Positions 28,643 to 40,334 are shown, counted from the stretch's first letter. The stretch: DNA of 42,500 bases from Symbiodinium natans (GCA_905221605.1 CAJNDS010001035.1:1-42500); one strand, 5' to 3'. Translations and numbers: made by a program. The notes: generated from the letters alone by a model not told the origin.

Positions 28643-29371
28643 CCCCCGCGGGCCGGGGCTTCCCATAATTCTGGTGCCATTTTATAAATGTGACTCCGCC
28701 TTTCCCGGCCAGAGCCCGTAAGGGGTAGCTCAGGAAAGAATGAAAATTTCTCTCCTCCAGTAAGCAATCACATAAGAAATCCTTGGTTTCTGAAGGCCCT
28801 CAGCTTCCAGAAAACCGAAGCCCCGGCTTCCTTAAAGCTTTTCCTTTTAAGCTTCAAGGCTTCTTTAAAGACAACAAGACCAGGGCTCCCCCCCGCGGCG
28901 GGGCTTCCCATAATTCTGGTGCCATTTTATAAATGTGACTCCGCCTTTCCCGGCCAGAGCCCGTAAGGGGTAGCTCAGGAAAGAATGAAAATTTCTCTCC
29001 TCCAGTAAGCAATCACATAAGAAATCCTTCCTCAGCTTCCAGAAAACCGAAGCCCCGGCTTCCTTAAAGCTTTTCCTTTTAAGCTTCAAGGCTTCTTTAA
29101 AGACAACAAGACCAGGGCTCCCCCCCGCGGGCCGGGGCTTCCCATAATTCTGGCGCCATTTTATAAATGTGACTCCGCCTTTCCCGGCCAGAGCCCGTAA
29201 GGGGTAGCTCAGGAAAGAATGAAAATTTCTCTCCTCCAGTAAGCAATCACATAAGAAATCCTTGGTTTCTGAAGGCCCTCAGCTTCCAGAAAACCGAAGC
29301 CCCGGCTTCCTTAAAGCTTTTCCTTTTAAGCTTCAAGGCTTCTTTAAAGACAACAAGACCAGGGCTCCCCC
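28643..29371. repeat. Three tandem copies of a ~245-bp unit
   Basis: Copies at 28643-28888, 28889-29120 and 29121-29371 run from CCGCGGGCCGGGGCTTCCC to ACAAGACCAGGGCTCCCCCC with almost no substitutions. Copy 2 lacks ~16 bp (GGTTTCTGAAGGCC region) and 2 bp near its start. Near identity implies recent duplication. After copy 3 the sequence becomes exon-like (YWLKKEGFDVEHMYGAMEPA, 29380-29440). Confidence 0.97.
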
Positions 29372-29890
29372 CCGCACCAGGTACTGGCTGAAGAAGGAAG
29401 GCTTCGACGTGGAGCACATGTATGGAGCCATGGAGCCAGCGACACAGGTGCAGGCTCGTCTTGCTGTAGCCCCTGCAGTGTGGACCCCGAAGTGAAGCTT
29501 CCTGCAGGACCTCCCTGCAGATGCGGTGCAGCCTGCAGCAACAGAGCCGGCGACACAGGTGCAGGCTCTTTTTGCTGTAGCCCCTGAAGTGTGGCCCCCG
29601 AAGTGAAGCTTCCTGCAGGACCTCCCTGCAGATCCGGCGCAGCCTGAAGAGCCAGCGACACAGGTGCAGGCTTGTTTTGCTGTAGCCCCTGCAGTGTGGG
29701 CCCCGAAGTGAAGCTTCCTGCAGGACCTCCCTGCAGATCCGGTGCAGCCTGAGCCTGCAGCAGAGCCAGAGACATAGGTGCTCCTTTTGCTGTAGCCCCT
29801 GATGTGTAGCCCCTGAAGTGAAAGCTTCCTGCTGCAGCAGGTGCAGCCATAGCGGATGTTTCACATCGATCTTTTCCTGCAGAAGCAAAA
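29372..29890. repeat. Four ~105-111-bp repeats with TGCAG, two open frames
   Basis: AGTGAAGCTTCCTGCAG landmarks at 29491, 29602, 29707 and 29816 (periods 111, 105, 109). On plus, the unit reads ATQVQA, AVAPEVWPPK, then TGA, then SFLQDLPAD; the TGA sits at the same place in three units. On minus, all units stay open (LQGGPAGSFTSG, LQGLQQ repeats; 183 codons). It may be a decayed repeat protein. The coding strand is undecided. Confidence 0.85.
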
Positions 29891-30050
29891 AACAAGCTTT
29901 AGTTTCGAAATTTTGCAACCCCCCCAAAAAAAATTCCTTTAAATGTGGGGGGTTTGTCCCATACGAAATCCACCCTAATGGAAAGTAGTCTTCCGGCGGG
30001 CTTCCGGCCAAAAAAAAATTCTTTAAATATGGGGGTATAAATTAAACTGA
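29891..30050. repeat. Small direct repeat, two copies
   Basis: CCAAAAAAAATTCCTTTAAA at 29925 recurs at about 30009 with ATGTGGGG/ATATGGGG following. Confidence 0.75.
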
Positions 30051-31704
30051 TGCTCGGATTAAGAAGAAAGAAAGGTGACATACGACAAACCTTCCCCCAA
30101 CAAAGCAATTTCAACACGAAGGGACGAAAGGAGGGGACATTCGACAAATCTCTGGCCCCTACCAAATCTCAGGAACACCAAGCGTGGGGACATACGACAA
30201 ATCTCCAAGGGCCCTCAGAAAAATTTTATCAGCCTTACAACACGAAGGGACGAAGGCAGGGGACATACGACAAACCTGTAGGCCCCTACTACATCACAGG
30301 AACAAGGAAGCGGGGGAGGGGGCATACGACAAACCCCTAGGGCAGTCACTAGCCCCTCACAATACGAGCACGGAATCAAATTATATGTCAGTCGTCTAGA
30401 CGCTCCCCAAACCCTACAAGTGAGAAGAAAGGGGACACACGGCAAATTTGCAGGGCTCTCACAAAACCCTTGCAACACGAAAGGACGAAGCGAGGGAACG
30501 TATGACAAACCTCTAAGCCCCTACCAAATCACAGGACCAAGGAAACGGGGGGGACAAATGACAAACCTCTAGGACAGCCACTAGCCCCTCATAGTTTGAG
30601 CACGGAAGCAAATCATATATGACGATCATCTAGACTCTAGACGCTCCCCCAAACCCTACAAGCTCGAAGAAAGTGGATATACGACTAGCCTCCAGGGCCC
30701 TCACAAAACCCTTACCACCCATACAACGCGAAGGGACGAAGGAAGGGGACATACGACAAACCTCTAGGGCAGTCAGTAACCCCACATAGTACGAGCACGG
30801 AAGCAAATGATGTATGGTAATCATCTCGACGCTCCTCAAACTCTCCAAGCACGAAGAAAGGGGACACACGACAAACCTTCAAGGCCCAACAAAACCCCTA
30901 CAACACGAAGGGGCGAAAGGAGGGGACATACGACAAAGCTCTAAGCCCCTACCAAATCTCAGGAACAGGAATCGGGGGGACATACGACAAACCTCTAGGG
31001 CAATCATGGGCAATCACTAGCCCCTCACAATACGAGCACGGAATCAAATTATATGTCAGTCGTCTAGACGCTCCCCAAACCCTACAAGTGAGAAGAAAGG
31101 GGACACACGGCAAATTTGCAGGGCTCTCACAAAACCCTTGCAACACGAAAGGACGAAGCGAGGGAACGTATGACAAACCTCTAAGCCCCTACCAAATCAC
31201 AGGACCAAGGAAACGGGGGGGACAAATGACAAACCTCTAGGACAGCCACTAGCCCCTCATAGTTTGAGCACGGAAGCAAATCATATATGACGATCATCTA
31301 GACTCTAGACGCTCCCCCCAAACCCTACAAGCTCGAAGAAAGTGGATATACGACTAGCCTCCAGGGCCCTCACAAAACCCTTACCCATACAACGCGAAGG
31401 GACGAAGGAAGGGGACATATGACAAACCTCTAGGGCAGTCACTAACCCCACATAGTACGAGCACGGAAGCAAATGATGTATGGTAATCATCTCGACACTC
31501 CTCAATTCTCCAAGCTCGAAGAAAGGGGACACACGACAAGCCTTCAAGGCCCAACAAAACCCCTACAACACGAAGGGGCGAAAGGAGGGGACATACGACA
31601 AAGCTCTAGGCCCCTACCAAATCTCAGGAACAAGAATCGGGAGGACATACGACAAACCTCTAGGGCGATCACTAGCCCCTCACAATACGAGCACGGAATC
31701 GAAT
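30051..31704 (+). repeat. Satellite family S with ~668-bp higher-order units
   Basis: Monomers of ~225 bp carry three GGGGACATACGACAAACCTC submotifs each. The landmark GTCGTCTAGACGCTCC at 30391 and 31059 defines a 668-bp higher-order unit whose internal monomers differ while successive units are nearly identical. The array is interrupted at 31705 by element E2. Confidence 0.95.
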
Positions 31705-32067
31705 TATATATATATATATATATATGCTACCCCCCCCCCCCAGCGACCTACCCTTTTTCGGCCTTTTTAGGCCTTTTTAACAAAATATAACAAAGAAGGC
31801 CCAAAAGTCGCGTAGTTAATCACCGGGTATTGAAGGACAGTTACTGGGACACCCACCTCACAGACCCCGATAAGCCAGCATTGGAAGAATCTACATTTTG
31901 AATCTGAAGCGGACATTGCTGTCTTTAGATGTTTAGATTTGTGGCTTTCTATGCAAATTGTGCGTTTAAAGGGCAATTAATGTTTTGTTGAGCAACTAAT
32001 TTATTTATACAAGTGTGTTTGTACGAGGCAAAGTATTAATCAAATAGTGAAACATTTTTCTTGGTTC

Positions 32068-33425
32068 TATGCGAATTTAACTACTGGAGAAATTGTTAAG
32101 CAAAGAGCCCAAGTTGACTCAAGTGAATACTATTTAAAGGAGCATACTCAACCAAGATACGAAATAGACACCATTCTCAACCAAAATATGGCAAAGTGTG
32201 CGTTTAAAGTGCAAATAATGCTTTGTTGAGCAACTACTGTATTTATACAATTGTGTTTGTACTAGGCAAAGTATGCTCTCTGAAAAGTCCACTGAAATAC
32301 CTTATGTTTACATATTCATGAATCGTTTTTATTTTTGAAATAATCATTTTATGCGAATTTAGCTACTCGAGCAATTATTAAGCAAATAGCCCAATTTGAC
32401 TCAAGTGAATACCATTTAAAGGACCATACTCAACCAAAATACGAAAGAAGCACCATATTCAACAAAAAAAATTATGGCAAAGTGTGGTTTAAAGGGCAAA
32501 TAGTGCTTTGTTGAGCAACTCATGCATTGAAACAGTTGTGTTTATACCAGGCAAAGTATTATTGAAATACTATCTGCAAAGTCAAATGAAACACCTTATG
32601 TTTACATATTCATGAAACAATCCTTTTTTTGAAGTATTCATTCTATGCGAATTTAACTACTAGAGGAATTCTTAAGCAAATAGCCCAATTTGACCCAAGT
32701 GAATACTATTTAAAGGACCATACTCAACCCAATACGAAATAAACACTAACGGAAATGGAAGCGGTTCTACCTGCATAACAATGAGACAAAAATTGCTGAA
32801 GTATTCAATAAAGACCACTTATATACTATGTCTGAAAAGCACAATTTGCATAAGCAAGCTTAAAAATGCACAATAATGGAAATAGAAGCGGTTCTACTTA
32901 CATAACGATGAAACAAACATGTCTGAAGTATTCAATAAAGACCACATATATACTATGCTTGAAAAACGCAACTTGCACAATCAGGCTTAACAAATGCACA
33001 AGAATCCTAGAAAACTACTTAGTGAAGGCCAGTTCACAAATACATAAAAACATCCAAAAGCGCAAGCTTTTCAGGAGAATCTCTGGTGAAGTTTGGATTA
33101 TAGGGTTTTGGGGTATCCCTGGACGAGTAGGAGTCACTTTTTAACCAAACAATTCTAAGCAATAAATGCTTTTCCTCAAGCCGAGTATTGCAAATGCTGC
33201 TTCTAGATAATTAATCGCATTTACCAGGCAAATATTATCCATGCGAATTTAGCTACCAGAGCACCAAGTAATGGCTGAATAAGGTCTACTACACTTGAGT
33301 ACAACCAAAAGATGCACTAAACACTAGCGGCTCTACTTACGTAATAACGAAACAAATAGTTCTGAAGCACTAGAAAGACCACTTGTATACTATTTCTGAA
33401 AAGCACAATTAGCATAAGCACACTG
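32068..33425. repeat. Interior tandem repeats of E2
   Basis: TATGCGAATTTARCTAC recurs at 32068, 32350, 32644 and 33240 (periods 282, 294, 596), with CAAATAGCCCAATTTGACTC and TGCTTTGTTGAGCAACT in each unit. A second ~120-bp repeat (AAGCGGTTCTAC...AATAAAGACCAC) occurs at about 32760, 32885 and 33330. Confidence 0.88.
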
Positions 33426-33462
33426 AAAAATGTGTAGTTGTTGCCTCGTGACCGTGAAGGCG

Positions 33463-33755
33463 AACCAAAAAGCCAAAATACCAAAACCAAAAAACCAAAA
33501 ATACCAAAACCAAAAAAACCAAAAAAAAAACAAAACCAAAAAACCAAAAAAAAAAAACCCAAAAAAAAACAATTTTCCGGGACTCTTGGAGAAGCCCCAT
33601 AGGGATTCCTGAGAGTCCCAGAGAAGTGTTTTTTGTGGTGTTTTTGGTTTTTTTGGTTTTGTTTTTTTGGTTTTTTTTGGTTTTGGTTGTTTTGTTTTTT
33701 TTTGGTTTTGTTTTTTGTTTTTTTTTTGGTTTTGGTATTTTTGGTTTTTCTACTG
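33463..33755. repeat. Giant imperfect hairpin of ACCAAAA / GGTTTTT repeats
   Basis: About 100 bp of CCAAAA repeats is mirrored by about 130 bp of GGTTTTT repeats around a ~60-bp unique loop (TTTTCCGGGACTCTTGG...). The loop itself contains GGGACTCTTGG/GAGTCCCAGAG inverted motifs. Lies beside the right TIR of E2. Confidence 0.93.
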
Positions 33756-33914
33756 TCCCGTGTATGCGATTTTTGTTGTATTTTAGTCTACGCCCTAGAA
33801 ATACGCTATATTGCACACCGAGTTTGCTTGCAGTGCAGCTGGGTGACTTGAGACAAGGCGAAGAAGGGTAGGTCACCGGGGGGGGGGGTACCATATATAT
33901 ATATATGTATATAT

Positions 33915-35928
33915 CAGTCGTCTAGGCTCCCCAAACCCTACAAGCACGAAGAAAGGGGACACACGCAAACATCCCACGAAGGAACGAAGGGAGAGGAATT
34001 ACGGCAAACCTCTAGACCCCTACCAAATCACAGGAATACGAAGCGGGGGACACACGAGAATCTTTAGGGCAATCAATACCCTCATAGCGACTGCGGAAGC
34101 AAACGATATGTGATAATCATCTAGACACTCCCCAAACCCTGCAAGCACGAACAAAGGGGACATACGAAAAACCTCCAGAGCGCTCACGAAACCCTTACAA
34201 CACGAAGGGACGAAGGGAGGGGACCAAAAAAAAACCTCAGAAGCAAATGACTTATGACAATCATCTATATGCCAAGAAAGGGGACACACGACAAACCTGT
34301 AGGCCCCTACTACATCACAGGAACAAGGAAGCGGAGGGCATACGACAAACCTCTAGGGCAGTCACTAGCCCCGCACAATACGAGCCCGGAATCAAATTAC
34401 ATATGTCAGTCGTCTAGACGCTCCCCAAACCCTACAAGCAAGAAGAAAAGGGACATACGGCAAATTTGCAGGGCTCTCACAAAACCCTTGCAACACGAAA
34501 GGACGAAGGGAGGGAATATATGACAAACCTCTAAGCCCCTACCAAATCACAGGACCAAGGAAACGGGGGGGACAAATGACAAACCTCTATGACAGTCACT
34601 AGCCCCTCATAGTTTGAGCGCGGAAGCAAATCATATATGACGATCATCTAGACTCTAGACGCTCCCCCCCAAACCCTACAAGCTCGAAGAAAGTGGATAT
34701 ACGACTAGCCTCCAGGGCCCTCACAAAACCCTTACCACCCATACAACGCGAAGGGACGAAGGAAGGGGACATACGACAAACCTCTAAGGCAGTCACTAAC
34801 CGCACATAGTACGAGCACGGAAGCAAATGATGTATGGTAATCATCTCGACGCTCCTCAAACTCTCCAAGCACGAAGAAAGGGGACACACGACAAGCCTTC
34901 AAGGCCCAACAAAACCCCTACAACACGAAGGGGCGAAAGGAGGGGACATACGACAAAGCTCTAGGCCCCCACCAAATCTCAGGAACAGGAATCGGGGGGA
35001 CATACGACAAACCTCTAGGGCGATCACTAGCCCCTCACAATACGAGCACGGAATCGAATTATATATATGTATATATCAGTCGTCTAGGCTCCCCAAACCC
35101 TACAAGCACGATGAAAGGGGACACACGCAAACATCCCACGAAGGAACGAAGGGAGAGGAATTACGACAAACCTCTAGACCCCTACCAAATCACAGGAATA
35201 CGAAGCGGGGGGGCACACGAGAAATCTTTAGGGCAATCAATACCCTCATAGCGACTGCGGAAGCAAATGATATATGATAATCATCTAGACACTCCCTCAA
35301 CCCTACAAGCACGAACAAAGGGGATATATGAAAAACCTCCAGAGCGCTCACGAAACCCTTACAATACGAAGGGACGAAGGGAGGGGACAAAAGATAAACC
35401 TTTAGGCCCCTCCCAACTCACAGGAACACGAAGCAGGGGGGCATACGACAAATCTCTAGGGCGGTCAATAGCCCTCATAATACGACCACGGAAGCAAATG
35501 ACTTATGATGACAATCATCTAGACGCCAAGAAAGGGGACATACGGCAAACCTCCAAGGCCGAATGCAACCCTCACAACACGAAGGGACGAAGGGAGGGGA
35601 CATATGACAAGCCTCTGGCCCCTACCAAATCTCAGGAACACGAAGCGGGGGAATATACGACAAACCTCTAGGGCAGCCACTAGCCCCTCATAGTACGAGC
35701 GCGGAAGGAATGATTTTTGACAATTATCTAGACACTCCCCAAACCCTACAAGCACGAAGAAAGGGGACATGCGACAAACCTCCGGGGCCCTCACAAAACC
35801 CTTACAACACGAACGAAGAAAACAACTCATACAAACCTCTGGGCCCCTACCAAATCACAACAACACGAAGCGGGGGGACATACGATTAACCTCTAGGGCA
35901 GTCACTAACCCCTCAAGACGGGGGGGGA
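33915..35928 (+). repeat. Satellite family S, continuation with empty E2 site
   Basis: Higher-order unit landmarks at 33918, 34409 and 35079 (last spacing 670). 34860-35394 corresponds to the sequence split by E2 and carries only a short TATATATATGTATATA at 35061-35076. Copies are more diverged after 35400. Confidence 0.95.
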
Positions 35929-36440
35929 AAGGGATTATGGGAGATGATGGGGAATGATGATGGGGGATGATGGGGGATGATGCGGGATGATGGGAGATGA
36001 TGGGGGGTGATGGGGAATGATGGGGGACGCGGGATGAGAGACATGATGGGGCATGATAGGGGCTGATCGGGGACGATGATGGGGGCTGATGGGGGATGAT
36101 GGTGGATGATGGGGGGGTGAAAGGGATTATGAGAGATGATGGGGAATGATGATGGGGGATGATGGGGGATGATGGGAGATGATGGGGATGATGGCGGATG
36201 ATGCGGGATGATGGGGGATGATGGGGGATGATGGGGGATGACGCGGGATGAGAGAGACGATGGGACATGATAAGGGGGCTGACTGTCTCATCCCCCATCA
36301 TCCCCCATCATCCCTTTCACCCCTCCCGAAATGATGGGAGATGATGGGGGATGATTGGGGGATGATGGGGCATGATGGGGGATGAGAGAAACGATGGGAG
36401 ATGATGGGAGATGATGCGGGGTGATGTGGGATGGGCAATG
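35929..36440 (+). repeat. GATGATGGGG minisatellite
   Basis: Ten- to eleven-base GATGATGGGGG units form a ~190-bp higher-order repeat (AAAGGGATTATGNGAGATGA at 35928 and 36119). A short inverted stretch lies at 36285-36325. Strongly G-rich on plus. Confidence 0.95.
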
Positions 36441-36464
36441 AGCGGGTATGTCTGAAATCCTGGA

Positions 36465-36587
36465 AAAGACAATTCCCGGGGTTTGATTTTAAAGGGTTTA
36501 AATTCTTTTTCGGCATCTTAACTTTTTATGAACTCCTTACACAATCAAATCCGGTATTTGATTTTTGTTAAGGGTTTCAAGGATATT
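36465..36587. repeat. Diverged CCCGGG satellite edge
   Basis: AATTCCCGGGGTTTGATTTT and ATCAAATCCGGTATTTGATT resemble the following satellite at lower identity, as at an array margin. Confidence 0.75.
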
Positions 36588-36726
36588 ACCCTAAACCCTA
36601 AACGCTAAACCCTAAACCGTAAACCCTAAACCCTAAACCCTAAACCCTAAACCCTAAACCCTAAACCCTAAACCCTAAACCCTAAACCCTAAACCCTAAA
36701 CCCTAAACCCTAAACCCTAAACCGAA
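36588..36726 (-). repeat. CCCTAAA array inside the CCCGGG satellite
   Basis: About nineteen C-strand heptamers with satellite sequence on both sides, so the telomere repeat entered an existing satellite. Confidence 0.95.
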
Positions 36727-39240
36727 CCCCGGGATTTAGTTCTTTAAGGATTTCAATGATTTTTTGGGCATTTTAAATTTCATGAAATCCTTGAAAAATT
36801 AAATCCCGGGATTTAGTTTTTCAAGGATTTCAAGGATTTCATAAACTTCAAATACCGGAGCTCCTGCAAAAGCAAACGCCCCCCTCCCCACTCAGAGTGC
36901 GGGAAGACCACGCGGATTATAAAATTTATGAAATCCTTGAAATCCTTGAAAAATCAAATCCCGGGATTTGATTTTTCAAGGATTTCATAAAATTTAAAAT
37001 GCCCAAAAAAACCTTGAAATCCTGAAATATTAAATCCCGGGATTTGATTTTTTAAGGATTTCAAGGATTTTTTGGGCATTTTAAATTTCATGAAATCCTT
37101 GAAAAATTAAATCCCGGGATTTAGTTTTTCAAGGATTTCAAGGATTTCATAAAATTTAAATACCGGAACTCCTGCAAAAGCAACCCCACTCAGAGTACGG
37201 GAAGACCACGCGGATTTAAAAATTTATGAAATCCTTGAAATCCTTGAAAAATTAAATCCCGGGATTTGATTTTTCAAGGATTTCATGAAATTTAAAATGC
37301 CCAAAAAATCCTTGAAATCCATAAAATATCAAATCCCCGGATTTGATTTTTTAAGGATTTCAAGGATTTTTTGGGCATTTTAAATTTTATGAAATCCTTG
37401 AAAAATCAAATCCCGGGATTTGATTTTTCAAGGATTTCAAGGATTTCATAAAATTTAAATACCGGAAATCCTGCAAAAGCAAACCCCCCCTCCCCACTCA
37501 GAGTACGGGAAGACCACGCGGATTTTAAAATTTATGAAATCCTTGAAATCCTTGAAAAATTAAATCCCGGGATTTGATTTTTCAAGGATTTCATGAAATT
37601 TAAAATGCCCCAAAAATCCTTGAAATCCTTAAAATATCAAATCCCGGGATTTGATTTTTTAAGGATTTCAAGGATTTTTTAGGCATTTTAAATTTCATGA
37701 AATCCTTGAAAATCAAATCCCGGGATTTAATTTTTCAAGGATTTCAAGGATTTCATAAAATTTAAATACCGGAACTCCTGCAAAAGCAAACCCCCCCCCT
37801 CCCCACTCAGAGTACGGGAAGACCACGCGGATTTTAAAATTTATGAAATCCTTGAAATCCTTGAAAAATTAAATCCCGGGATTTGATTTTTCAAGGATTT
37901 CATAAAAATTTAAATGCCCAAAAAATCCTTGAAATCCTTAAAATATTAAATCCCCGGATTTGATTTTTTAAGGATTTCAAGGATTTTTTGGGCATTTGAA
38001 ATTTTATGAAATCCTTGAAAAATTAAATCCCGGGATTTAGTTTTTCAAGGATTTCAAGGATTTCATAAAATTTAAATACCGGAACTCCTGCAAAAGCAAA
38101 CCCCCCCCTCCCCACTCAGAGTACGGGAAGACCACGCGGATTTTAAAATTTATGAAATCCTTGAAATCCTTGAAAAATTAAATCCCGGGATTTGATTTTT
38201 CAAGGATTTCATAAAATTTAAAATGCCCAAAAAATCCTTGAAATCCTTAAAATATTAAATCCCAGGATTTGATTTTTTTGAGGATTTCAAGGGTTTTTGG
38301 GCATTTGAAATTTTATGAAATCCTTGAAAAATTAAATCCCGGGATTTAATTTTTCAAGGATTTCAAGGATTTCATAAAATTTAAATACCGGAACTCCTGC
38401 AAAAGCAACCCCACTCAGAGTACGGGAAGACCACGCGGATTTAAAAATTTATGAAATCCTTGAAATCCTTGAAAAATTAAATCCCGGGATTTGATTTTTC
38501 AAGGATTTCATGAAATTTAAAATGCCCAAAAAATCCTTGAAATCCTTAAAATATCAAATCCCGGGATTTGATTTTTTAAGGATTTCAAGGATTTTTTGGG
38601 CATTTTAAATTTCATGAAATCCTTGAGAAATCAAATCCCGGGATTTGATTTTTCAAGGATTTCAAGGATTTCATAAAATTTAAATACCGGAAATCCTGCA
38701 AAAGCAAACCCCCCCTCCCCACTCAGAGTACGGGAAGACCACGCGGATTTTAAAATTTATGAAATCCTTGAAATCCTTGAAAAATTAAATCCCGGGATTT
38801 GATTTTTCAAGGATTTCATAAAATTTAAAATGCACAAAAAATCCTTGAAATCCTTAAAATATTAAATCCCAGGATTTGATTTTTTAAGGATTTCAAGGGT
38901 TTTTGGGCATTTGAAATTTTATGAAATCCTTGAAAAATTAAATCCCGGGATTTAATTTTTCAAGGATTTCAAGGGTTTCATAAATTTTAAAATCCGCGTG
39001 GTCTTCCCGTACTCTGGGTGGGGAGGGGAGGTTTTCCGGTATTTAAATTTTATGAAATCCTTGAAATCCTTGAAAAACTAAATCCCGGGATTTGATTTTT
39101 CAAGGATTTCATGAAATTTAAAATGCCCAAAAAATCCTTGAAATCCTTAAAATATTAAATCCCGGGATTTGATTTTTTAAGGATTTCAAGGGTTTTTTGG
39201 GCATTTTAAATTTCATGAAATCCTTGAAAAATCAAATCTA
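36727..39240. repeat. ~305-bp satellite rich in AAATCCCGGGATTT palindromes
   Basis: The landmark AATACCGGAAHTCCTGCAAA falls at 36851, 37159, 37458, 37765, 38075, 38384 and 38683 (periods 308, 299, 307, 310, 309, 299). Each unit has several hairpins centred on CCCGGG with arms of TTGATTTTTCAAGGATTTC. It also has a spacer CCCACTCAGAGTACGGGAAG. The last unit is inverted (about 38985-39060). The right TIR of E3 follows at once. Confidence 0.97.
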
Positions 39241-39311
39241 GGGATTTCCCGGTGGCAAACGAGGCGTGCCAAATAGACCCTAAAGGTCCTACGTACATAT
39301 ATATATATATG

Positions 39312-39905
39312 TTTAAAATAGAAATGGCTAGGGCAAAGTCTCTACATAGACCCTGCACGCTCTAAACCTTCAAGCCCTGGGATGTTACAAGTTACAACCC
39401 TACAAACCCTAAGCCCCAAACCCCAAACCCCAAACCCTAAACCCTAAACCCCAAACCCTAAACCCTAAAACCTAAACCCTAAACCCGAAAGGGCCTAAAC
39501 CTGAAACCCTACATCCCTCCTGCGCACCACAAAGCTTGAATGCTAAACGCCTTCAAGCAAGCATAAACTTAACAGAGCCGGGTGTAGGGTTTAGGATTTA
39601 GGGTTCTAGTTTTAACCCTACTTGCTGCAAGGGTAATGTAGGCGCAAAGACGGCGCAAAAAAATGCCCTCAGTCCCTTCTAAGAAGTGACAAAGTTGGGC
39701 TCTGCGGGGTTCAGGAGATCTTAGGGAGTTCCCTAAACCCTAAACCCTAAACCCTAAACCCTAAACCCTAGTTACATGGTCCCTTCTTATGGGCCTTGAG
39801 TTGGGAACCCAAACATACCTATAAGCCCCTCATATGCCCTGTAAAACCCGATGGCCCAGACTTCCGAAACCCTGTAGAGAAGGGAAGGGACCATAATGAG
39901 GCTCG
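39312..39905. repeat. Telomere landscape resumes
   Basis: C-strand arrays at 39412-39490 (CCCCAAA variants first) and 39732-39772. Spacers are unique with no supported gene. Confidence 0.85.
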
Positions 39906-40017
39906 CTTGGCTGCACTTTGCAGGGTAGCTATAAATTTAGTTTTTAGCTGCCTTCTTAAGAAACCCAATAAGCCCAAAAAGGCAAAGGATCTAAAGTCAC
40001 AGTAAAACACCACAGAG
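39906..40017. repeat. 112-bp dispersed repeat, copy 2
   Basis: 92% identical and colinear with 20725-20836. Here the plus frame reads LVFSCLLKKPNKPKKAKDLK and stops two codons later, where copy 1 stays open a little further. The minus strand is also open. Origin unknown. Confidence 0.85.
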
Positions 40018-40113
40018 GAGGGATCATGTAACTTCCCTAGAGGAGACCCCTCAACCCCACAAGGTTGGTAGTCGCTCTTCGTAGGGTCCAAGGTCAGGGT
40101 TTAGGGTTTACTG

Positions 40114-40220
40114 CCAATTGCTTAGGAACCCCCCCAAAAAATAAAAAAAATATAAGAATCCCTATATCACCCTCAGTAAGGAAGAATATTTTCTATTTTT
40201 TTGGGTTCTTTAGCAATTAG
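40114..40220. mobile_element. Fold-back element, 107 bp, CCAATTGCTTAGGAACCC ends
   Basis: The right end GGGTTCTTTAGCAATTAG mirrors the left end, and the inner AAAAAATAAAAAAAATAT pairs with ATATTTTCTATTTTTTT. Telomere-type repeats flank it. Confidence 0.85.
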
Positions 40221-40334
40221 TAGTTTAGGGTTGAGAGTTTGGGATGAAGGGTTGCCAGGCTACTGGGGGGCATTGCGAATTATTGCATGGGTTGGGCATT
40301 CCTTAACGGTTTAAGGTTTAGGGTTTGGGGTTTA

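Larger units (their letters stand above)
31726..33893. mobile_element. TIR element E2, 2.17 kb, inserted in (TA)n of satellite S
   Basis: The left end (TA)n-TGCTA-C13-AGCGACCTACCCTT and the right end AAGGGTAGGTCACC-G10-TACCA-(TA)n are inverted. The flanking satellite (31507-31704 and 33915-34240) is found uninterrupted at 34860-35394, where the target reads GAATTATATATATGTATATA. Landmark spacing 31059 to 33918 exceeds the usual 670 bp by 2189 bp, equal to the element plus added TA. The interior is AT-rich (tandem ~290-bp and ~120-bp repeats) with no transposase. Confidence 0.9.
24771..39295. mobile_element. Putative 14.5-kb TIR element E3, flanked by (TA)n
   Basis: 24777-24803 and 39263-39289 are perfect 27-bp reverse complements, starting GGACCTTTAGGGTCTATTTG on the left. 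Each lies 6-10 bp inside a (TA)n tract (24684-24770 and 39296-39311). Telomere-type arrays surround the element, but inside there are only two (28380-28630 and 36588-36726). The content is satellite, one credible ORF, and the nested element E2. No transposase is recognised. The two ends could instead be solo ends of separate elements; the matching change of sequence landscape at both ends argues for one unit. Confidence 0.6.

Noticed and set aside
24971-35830. Many 60-150-codon frames with GTYDKP, GHTTNL or VCRMSP wording
   Set aside because: They are readings of satellite S in different frames and strands, shift frame between monomers, and mostly lack an ATG in a sensible place.
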